A stretch of 10,701 nt of DNA from Baffinella frigidus (Eukaryota > Cryptophyceae > Cryptomonadales > Baffinellaceae): positions 79,001-89,701 of the forward strand of contig MU647254.1 of the NCBI GenBank assembly GCA_026770585.1, read 5' to 3'. This document shows, one piece after another, positions 1-7,149 of this stretch. A program made the position numbers and the translations under genes. The number at the start of each line of letters is the position of its first letter. The first letter of the stretch is position 1. The notes below the pieces were generated by a model. It worked only from the letters and a program-made list of their open reading frames with translations, ran no database searches and had not been told where the DNA came from.

Positions 1-85
1 CTACCGTAGGCGGTTTCAGGAAAGCGGCTATGTCAGAAGCCCTGTGGGACGCATGGCACACCACATGCTGGCGGCTTGATTGCGC

Positions 86-111
86 GGGGGGGTGGGGGGG
101 TGGGGGGGGGG
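86..111 (+). repeat. G-run with G-quadruplex potential
   Basis: Three runs of seven or more G are separated by single T residues. On the transcribed (minus) strand of the remodeller gene this is a C-run. Confidence 0.7.
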
Positions 112-191
112 TACCACTGGGCGCATACGTATATGTAGTGCTGTGGTCGGAGTTCCCCATCCTACCCTCCTACCCACACTACCCACCGGTA

Positions 192-307
192 CACCCCACA
201 CCCTACACCTTACACCCTACACCTTACACCCTACACCCTACACCCTACTCCCTGCACCCTACACCCTACACCCTACACCCCACACCCTACACCCCACACC
301 CTACACC
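192..307 (+). repeat. Telomere-like heptamer array (CCCTACA)n
   Basis: About 16 units of a 7-bp motif, mostly CCCTACA with CCTTACA, CCCCACA and CCCTGCA variants. It is one base from the CCCTAAA telomere repeat. Flanking unique and MITE sequence shows it is interstitial rather than a chromosome end. Confidence 0.85.
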
Positions 308-446
308 AGGGGGGTGTGAACGGCCGGTGTTCACCCCACAGCTGCCCCCCCATCTTGGAGGGAGGGGAGGCATTGGAACAAGGGGATGCAGTGAGGGAGG
401 GAACATCGTTCGATACGGCTGACACGCCAACGACGTTAAGAGCGGT

Positions 447-615
447 TTCATAGGCTAACGGCCTGAAAATGGGGTAGTGAGGCATACGGCATTGCCTAGG
501 ACCTCCTACCGTAGGCCGAGGGATCCTAGGATCAAAAAGTCTCGGCCTACGGTAGGAGGTCCTAGGCAATGCCGTAGGCCTAACTACCCCATTTTCAGGC
601 CGTTACCCGATTAGG
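447..615. mobile_element. MITE family 1, copy 1
   Basis: Near-perfect long terminal inverted repeat: TAACGGCCTGAAAATGGGG at the left and its complement at the right. The inner arm CCTACCGTAGGCCGAG surrounds a short loop GGATCCTAGGATCAAAAAGT. It has no coding capacity, so it is a non-autonomous foldback element. Confidence 0.85.
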
Positions 616-646
616 TTGGGGCTTTCCAGAGGTAGGGGGGGGGGTG

Positions 647-706
647 CTTAACGTGGTTCCCGATCTTGTGGAGGTACTCGTCCGGCTGGGTAATAACGCT
701 CTCACC
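647..706 (-). pseudogene. Exon-9 fragment, copy a (donor lost)
   Basis: Minus-strand frame SVITQPDEYLHKIGNHVK is open but has three or four substitutions relative to exon 9. The base after the terminal AAG is C, so the GT donor is gone. Confidence 0.75.
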
Positions 707-875
707 TAAACCCGACCCCCTAACTCCCAAGCCCCACGCGCCAAACCCGAAACGTTGTCGCCCGTCTGGGTGGTAACACTCATGGCGCGGGGGACTGCGG
801 ACCCGTCCTAGACTAAGCATGGGGGGCCGTGGGAGATTATCGAGAGGCGATAGCGAGTGTTGAGGGGTTGAGCAC

Positions 876-932
876 CTTCACGAGGTTCCCAAGGTCCCGG
901 AGGTACTCGTCCGTCTGGGTGACAACACTCAT
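876..932 (-). pseudogene. Exon-9 fragment, copy b (open frame, donor kept)
   Basis: Encodes MSVVTQTDEYLRDLGNLVK followed by GTGCTC, the same donor as exon 9. It lacks the first 29 codons of the exon. It could be a cassette or a relic. Confidence 0.75.
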
Positions 933-939
933 GGCGCAG

Positions 940-1077
940 TTAGGCATACGGCATTGCCTAGGACCTCCTACCGTAGGCCGAGGGATCCTAGGACCAAAAA
1001 GTCTCGGCCTACGGTAGGAGGTCCTAGGCAATGCCGTATCCCTAACTACCCCATTTTGAGGCCGTTACTCTATTAGG
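940..1077. mobile_element. MITE family 1, copy 2 (left end truncated)
   Basis: Same inner arms and loop as copy 1, but the left arm starts at TTAGGCATACGG, lacking the terminal CGGCCTGAAAATGGGG. It interrupts the exon-fragment array. The related repeat unit at 1533-1677 lacks it. Confidence 0.8.
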
Positions 1078-1201
1078 TTATGACGCTCATGGCGAGCGAG
1101 ACTCCGGCCCGTTCTAGACTCCTAGACTAAGCAAAGGGCCGTGCGAGATCATCACGAGTTGAGAGAGAGTATTGCGGAGTTGGTAGAGAGGGCATGGGCA
1201 C

Positions 1202-1258
1202 CTTCACGAGGTTCCCGAGCTTCCGGAGGTTCTCATCCGTCTGGGAGATAACACGCAC
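1202..1258 (-). pseudogene. Exon-9 fragment, copy c (open frame, donor kept)
   Basis: Encodes VRVISQTDENLRKLGNLVK followed by a GT. The Y-to-N change is shared with copy f, linking these two as one subfamily. Confidence 0.75.
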
Positions 1259-1310
1259 CTGAACCCGAAACACCAGCCCCCAAACTCCACGCGCTAAACC
1301 CGAAGCGGAC

Positions 1311-1366
1311 CTTCACGAGATTCCCGAACTTGCGCAGGTACTCGTCTGGGTGATGACGCTCTCACC
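1311..1366 (-). pseudogene. Exon-9 fragment, copy d (4-bp deletion)
   Basis: A four-base loss in CAGACGGACGAG shifts the frame after QT. The donor GT is still present. The flank TTTAGGTGAG is shared with copy a. Confidence 0.7.
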
Positions 1367-1532
1367 TAAACCCGACCCCCTAACTCCCAAGCCCCACGCG
1401 CTAAACCCGAAACGTTGTCGCCCGTCTGGGTGATAACACTCATGGCGCGGGGGACTGCGGACCCGTTCTAGACTAAGCATGGGGGGCCGTGGGAGATTAT
1501 CAAGAGACGATAGAGAGTGAGGGGTTCAGCAC

Positions 1533-1589
1533 CTTCACGAGGTTCCCCAGGTCCCAGAGGTACTCGTCCGTCTGGGTGACAACACTCAT
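1533..1589 (-). pseudogene. Exon-9 fragment, copy e (open frame, donor kept)
   Basis: Encodes MSVVTQTDEYLWDLGNLVK followed by GTGCTG. Closest to copy b (shared VV and D at the RDL/WDL position), which supports duplication as a larger unit. Confidence 0.75.
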
Positions 1590-1676
1590 GGCGAGCGAGA
1601 CTCCGGGTCCGTCCTAGACTCCTATACTGAGCAATGGGCCATGCGAGATCGCAGTTAGTAGAGAGGGCATGGGGAC

Positions 1677-1733
1677 CTTGACGAGGTTGCCGAGCTTGCG
1701 GAGGTTCTCATCCGTCTAGGAGATAACACTCAC
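1677..1733 (-). pseudogene. Exon-9 fragment, copy f (CAG to TAG)
   Basis: Encodes SVIS, stop, TDENLRKLGNLVK followed by GTCCCC. The Gln codon has become TAG at 1716-1718, which leaves TCTCCTAG, a good-looking 3' splice signal, directly before the 13 open codons. Confidence 0.75.
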
Positions 1734-1900
1734 CTGAACCCGAAACCGTAACCCCCAAGCCCCACGCGCTAAACCCGAAACGTTGTCGCCCGTCTGGGTG
1801 ATAACACTCATGGCGCGGGGGACCGCGGACCCGTCCTAGACTGAGCATGGTGGGACGTGGGAGATTATCAAGAGACGATAGAGAGTGAGGGTTTGAGCAC

Positions 1901-2044
1901 CTTCACGAGGTTCCCGAGCTTGCGGAGGTACTCGTCCGTCTGGGTGATGACGCTCATGAGCTTCTCGTTCTTGTGCTCGGCGAGCAGCTTGTAGTAGGCC
2001 TCCGTGTCGTGCTCCTTCAGCGCCTTGAGCCGCTCTTTCTCCGC
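1901..2044 (-). CDS. BRM: Remodeller exon 9: conserved KERLKALKEHDTEAY...QTDEYL block
   Basis: This is 48 codons, phase 0 at both ends (acceptor GAGCAG, donor AAG-GTGCTC). It is the best-conserved exon here: KERLKALKEHDTEAYYKLL, then AEHKNEKLMSVITQTDEYL and RKLGNLVK. It matches the family block ERMRxLxAxDEExYxKLxxxxKxxRL...QTDEY that precedes the ATPase. Its last 57 bp are the source of the fragment array in the downstream intron (647-1733). Confidence 0.85.
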
Positions 2045-3478
2045 CTGCTCACCCAGAGTCCCCCACACAGGATTTAGGGTTCAGACAGACACAGCAGCAG
2101 GGAACCCTGTGATGCGTTTGTGCGTGGCGTTGGCCCTCTCACCCATCCACCCTCCGTGACCGGTGACTAATCTAGGCAAAATCAGCAGCTTGTGTATAGT
2201 AGGCCTCCGTGTTGCTCCTTGAGCGCCTTCAGCCGCTCCTTCCCCCACACGGTTAGCCTCAAAAAAGAATTTACTAGAACTCAGAGAGAAAATTGGTTTA
2301 GAAGGATTACGATAATTAATTAGGAGGAAACTCAGTCACCTGGAGTACCCCCCACCAGGTAAGTTACCTGCTCACCCCCCCCAACGTTAGTCAAGTACCC
2401 CCCACATGGTTAGTCAAGTTCTCCCCATCAAGTTAGTTAACTCGTCCGCGCAGGGGTTGTTCGCAGAAACCGGTGACTACAGGAGTACCTCGCTCACAAG
2501 AAACTGCCCCCCCCCCTAGGACGTCCTCACCCCCCCCAAGGTTAGTCAAGTACCCCCCACATGGTTAGTTAAGTACCCCCCACCAGGTTAGTTGACTCGT
2601 CCGCGCAGGGGTTGTTCGCAGAAACCGGTGACTGATCCAGGCAGGCTTCGTGGCGTGCTCTTTCATCCCCCGCGCCACTGTTACGCGACCCGGTTAGGTT
2701 CCAGGGCAATGGATAAGATTCCAGTACGCATCGTTTACATGGACTGTATCCGTGAAGCCCCCGGTGGCTACTAAGTGGCGGTTACGCGTGGTGCCAACTC
2801 GCGCAGGAGGGAGAGAGGGAGGGAGGGAGAGAGGGAAGGAGGAAGGAAGAGAGAGAGAGAGAGAGAGGGAGTGTGTGCGAGGGAAGGAGGGAGGGAGGGA
2901 GGGAGGGAGGGAGGGAGTATCCCACCCTGCCCCAACCCCCCCGCTCGCGCCTTCTGTCATCACCTGTGTGTCCTCGCCAACCCCCGCAGGGGTTGGAGGA
3001 GGCGGTGACTAATCCGGGCAGGCTCAGCACCAGGGAACCCTGTGATGAGAGATAGAGAGAGTTGTGTGTGGGTGGATCATCACTTTCCTCTAGGCTGAGA
3101 GTACTGAAAAAGAAGAAGAAGAAGAAGAAGAAGAAGAAGAAGAAGGAGAAGGAGAAGAACTAGAAAACGAAGAACACGAAGCAGAAGAAAGGTGGGCTTC
3201 TCGCCTTCTCTTTGGCAGAGCGCGCGCGCTCCTCCCGCTTCTGAATCTCCCGGCTGCACTTCACCGCCATCTCTTTGATCGTCTTCTGCCTATCCGACCA
3301 AAGCTTCTTGGTCCTGTTTAGGGTTTGAGGTTCAGGGTTTAGCCTATCCGACCAGAGTTTCTTGGTCTTGTTTCGGGTTTGAGGTTCAGGGTTCAGGGTT
3401 CAGGGTTCAGGGTTTAGAGTTTAGGGTATCTCTTTGATCGTCTTTTGCCTATCCGACCAAAGCTTCAGGTTCTACAGC

Positions 3479-3512
<34 letters not shown>

Positions 3513-4641
3513 GATGGAGAGAGAGAGAGAGCGAGAGAGAGAGAGAGAGAGAGAGAGAAAGTGTGTGAGAGAGAGGTCCTGGTGGTGTGGGGTTGGAGCA
3601 CCTTTATCCGGGGAAACCTATTTTTCTTTAGGTTGATGGCAAGGAAAATTGCTACACAATTCGTTCTTATTAGTAATATCAAAGCATTTATGTAGTAATT
3701 TTCCTTGCCATGAAACTAAAGAAAAATAGGTTTCCCCGGATAAACTCAGCCACGCTCTTCCCATGAGAGCTTTTCAACTTCCCACGAGAGCTTCTCAACT
3801 TGATAGAGCGCTGTGCAGAGAAGTTGGCCACCAAAAAATGGGAAAATGGGAAAATTGGAGCCATTTTGATAAACCTCGAAGAACATATCCGCGCCTCGGC
3901 CTCCCGCAGATCCTTCCCGCGGCGGGCCCATCTATCCTGAGGCGGGCCTATCCAGAGAGAGAGAGCGAGCGAGCGAGCGAGAGAGAGAGAGGGCGGGGGG
4001 AGAGAGAGAGATAGAGAGAGAAAGAGAGAGCGACAGAGAGAGAGAGCGATAGAGCGAGAGCGAGAGAGAAAGGTCGAACCTGGTGGTGTGGGTCTGGAGC
4101 TCATCGAGGAACATGCGGAGCTTGTAGTCGTACATGCGCGCGGCCACGCTCTTCTGCGTCGTGCTCGCTGTCCGCGGAATCGGCTGGTGGGGACGGGTTC
4201 TAGGGGTTAAATCCTAAACCTTGGGGGTTAGCATGTACGGTTAAATCCTAAACTGTGTTGTGCTCTCGCTGGCCGCGGGATCGGCTGCCGCATTGGGAAG
4301 TCCGTTCAGATAGAGAGAGCGAGCGAGCGAGAGAGAGAAAGAGAGAGAGAGAGCGAGATAGATAGAGAGAGAGGTGGGGGAGGGAGGGAGGGAGGGAGGG
4401 AGGGAGGGAGGGAGGGAGAGAGGGAGAGAGGGGGAGAGGGAGAGAAGCGCGGGATCGGCTGGTGGGGTTTGGGTCTAGGGGTTAAATCCGAAACCTTGGG
4501 GGTTAGGGTTTAGGGTTTACATCCGAAACTGCATCGTTCTTGCGATCCGCGGGATTGGCTGATGCATTGGCGAGCCGCTTCAGAGAGAGAAGAGAGAGAA
4601 GAGAGAGAGCGCGAGCGAGCGACAGAAAGAGAGTGGGTGGG

Positions 4642-4680
<39 letters not shown>

Positions 4681-5725
4681 AGAGAAGAGAGAGAAGAGAG
4701 AGAAGAGAGAAAAGAGTGAGAAGAGAGAGAGAAGTACGGGATTGCCTGGCGCAGCGCCAACAGGTTCACTCGGGGCGAGTATTTAATTTAAACACTCTCC
4801 GTCGACAGGGAAGTGGATTCGTTGTCCTAATTTCTGAAGGAAAGGCTCCAATTCCCTAAGGAGTATTTGATTTGAACACTCGCCGGGATGCAGTTTGTTG
4901 ATGATTTCGTTTTTTTGTGCAAACTGGGAGTAGATGTGTTTGATTAAATTAAATTTGATTTAATTGGGGGCGCTTCAAGATGTGTAGCTGTGCCTCAATC
5001 GATCTGGGTTGATTCAACTGACTCAGCGCGAACCGATTCACAAACGAAGTGCCCACGGTTGATAGGCTCAACGCCTCTTAACAAATATATCATATGGGAA
5101 GCCCCGGGTGTGTGGTACACATCCGACATCCGATCACGTTGTGTGAATATAGCCAGTCAACCCGACACGTCACAGCAAGGATGAGACCAGGGTTGCCATG
5201 GGTACAAGTGTCGATGACGGGTGCCAGTGTTTCGATGACGGGTGCGCGTGTCGATGCAGGGTATGAGTGTCACGTTGAAGGGCACACGTGTGCAAAGACC
5301 GGAGGAGAACCGACTGCTGCGTTCTATCCCGGAACCAATTCATAGGCTAACGGCCTGAAAATGGGGTAGTTAGGCATACGGCATTGACTAGGGCCTCCTA
5401 CCGTAGGCCGAGGGATCCTAGGACCAAAAAGTCTCGGCCTACGGTAGGAGGGCCTAGGCAATCCCGTAGGCCTAACTACCCCACTTTCAGGCCGTTACCC
5501 TATTAACACCGCACCTTGAGGTCGCGGCACTTCATGGGTTTGAGCTCTACGTCCATCTCGCTGAACGACACCGCAGCCTGTCGGGGAGACCACGCGGTTA
5601 CTTTACAAACCCCGTCCGGATTACTTTACAAACCCCGCCCGGATTACTTTACACAACCAGTCCGGATGACTTTGCACACCCTGCTCTCAGCCAACGAGCC
5701 ACTGCCGCGCGTGCCAACTCCCCCG

Positions 5726-5757
<32 letters not shown>

Positions 5758-7114
5758 TGCTGTTTGTGATGAGCGACTTGGTGTCTGTGATGTGTGGCCC
5801 ACTTGCTGTTTGTGCTGTGCTGTGTGGCGAAACACGTCAGGGACAAGAGAGCATCTACACGTCACCACGCGGGGCCGATCCCACCACCTGCTTCTGCCCC
5901 ACGTCTATTCGGGCGCACCAATCTGGCGCGCCCGGGCTCTTCCCCGCGCCAGAGCCGACGGGTTCGACCGCAAACCGAGCAGATGTCATCGTTAATAGGG
6001 TAACGGCCTGAAAATGGGATAGTTAGGCCTACGGGATTGCCTAGGACCTCCTACCGTAGGCCGAGACTTTTTGGTCCTAGGATCCCTCGGCCTACGGTAG
6101 GAGGTCCTAGGCAATGCCGTATGCCTAACTACCCCATTTTCAGGCTGTTTGCCTATGAACGTGCGAATAGACCGGCAGGTCAAACGGAGTGAGAGGCAGG
6201 GCAAGATCTCGCCACTAGCCCTTGGAAGTGGCTCAAATAGTGCGCTGGAACATACATCCCACACGTTGATTTTGCATCGAAAATGTGTTAAATTTTCATC
6301 CATGGAGGTCAGATCCGAAGCCAAGCAAATCCAAAAGGCAAATCCAGAAGGTTCCAGCGCACTATTTGAGCCACCCACCTCCAAGGGCTAGTGGACTCAT
6401 CTGAAAAGCTAACGCCAGCGAGGTACTTAGAGCCTACGGATTGCCTACAGTAGGAGCCCCCCTCCTACGACTTTTCAAGACCTTTTTGTTTTAAACGTCG
6501 TAGGAGGAGGGGGGGTACCTACAGTAGGCTAAGGGGTCCGCTGGCGTTAGCTTGTGGCATTATAGTGGACCGGGCGCTGACCGGCTTCGGCCCGGGCTCG
6601 GCAGACGCAGCGAGCACCTCCTTCTTGACATGCATCTGGTGCTTGACCGACCGCACCATCTTTTCTTCAAGCTGCGCACAAAGCTTCAGGTGTCAGGGGC
6701 GCGTGGTCTCTCCCGCTCGCGGTTTTTCTAGAGTGGCACGGAGAGGTGGGAGAAGTGTTGCGCGATGCGGCGGACGAGGCGTGGCGCGTACAAACCCCGC
6801 CCACATGCCGCGCACAAGAAAGAAAGAAAGAGGCCGCAAACACGCACTGGTCGCGACCTTATCTCAGAAAAGGAGTCCTAAAACTCGTTTTCTTAAGTCA
6901 ATTCCCCTTCAAATATGTCAACTTATTCTTTTCTCTATGCATAAGTTGACATATTTGAAGGGGAATTGACTTACGAAAACGAGTTTTAGAACTACTTGTC
7001 TGAGATAAGACCACGGCGAGGCGCACCTGCAGCTTGCTGCCGACCTCCGCCGCCCGCTCTGGCCCGATGGACTCCACGAGCCTCACGGGGTCGAACCCGT
7101 CGCGCAGTGCCTGC

Positions 7115-7149
<35 letters not shown>

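Larger units (their letters stand above)
1..646. other. Intronic stretch with G-run, CCCTACA array, hairpin and MITE; no exon recognised
   Basis: This lies inside the remodeller gene, downstream of exon 9 on the minus strand. It holds a G-run at 86-111, a heptamer array at 192-307, a GC-rich hairpin near 312-336 (GTGTGAAC...GTGTTCAC), and a family-1 MITE at 447-615. The first bases (CTACCGTAGGC) match the inner arm of the same MITE family, so a truncated copy may straddle the left edge. The open frames here are repeat-driven and I do not call them genes. Confidence 0.6.
647..2044 (-). repeat. Tandem array built from exon 9 and adjoining intron, with higher-order period near 660 bp
   Basis: Copies a and b with their spacers repeat as d and e at a spacing of about 660 bp, and c repeats as f. 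Three shorter fragments of the same segment (TCATGGCG side only) lie at about 761-787, 1421-1447 and 1789-1815. Spacers carry ACCCGAAACGTTGTCGCCCG and CTAGACTAAGCA motifs in register. The intact exon 9 is the rightmost member. Confidence 0.8.
2045..3204. other. Intron between exons 8 and 9; no gene seen
   Basis: Holds a decayed fragment of exon 9 (2181-2250), a 155-bp direct duplication (2370-2638), a GGGA/GA tract (2805-2917) and a GAA tract (3108-3158). GGAACCCTGTGATG occurs at both 2100 and 3035, and GGTGACTAATC near 2160 and 3004, so the intron has itself been duplicated in pieces. Confidence 0.6.
4184..5514. other. Intron between exons 5 and 6; no gene seen
   Basis: Contains four decayed copies of the exon-6 acceptor region, two GA tracts, telomere-like TTAGGGTTTAGGG near 4200-4250 and 4490-4520, an AT-rich foldback element (4774-4884), an AT-rich stretch to about 4970, a 21-bp tandem repeat (5203-5275) and a MITE (5339-5505). 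Nothing coding was recognised at 4885-5338. Confidence 0.6.

Noticed and set aside
192-307. Possible chromosome end
   Set aside because: The heptamers are degenerate, limited to about 115 bp and flanked on both sides by non-telomeric sequence.
647-1900. CRISPR-like array of repeats
   Set aside because: Repeat units are exon fragments with matching flanks, spacers are themselves homologous and of uneven length, and the genes around are eukaryotic.
2592-2774. 60-residue plus-strand open frame
   Set aside because: Starts in the 155-bp duplication and has no homology I recognise; lies inside a remodeller intron.
3688-4104. 138-residue minus-strand open frame with long Ser/Leu runs
   Set aside because: Made by reading through the CT microsatellite. 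Only its embedded exon-7 part is credible as coding.
5516-5995. 159-residue open frame on the plus strand
   Set aside because: Antisense to exon 5, then driven by the 22-bp tandem repeat and the poly-C run (polyproline). No motif seen.
6149-6391. 80-residue open frame across the family-3 MITE
   Set aside because: The frame is produced by the inverted repeats (NSALE and SSALFEPP echo each other); no independent coding signal.
7060-7105. Sequence GGGGTCGAACCCGTC resembling a tRNA T-arm
   Set aside because: No matching acceptor stem, D-arm or anticodon arm around it, and it codes for GFDPVRL in remodeller exon 3.
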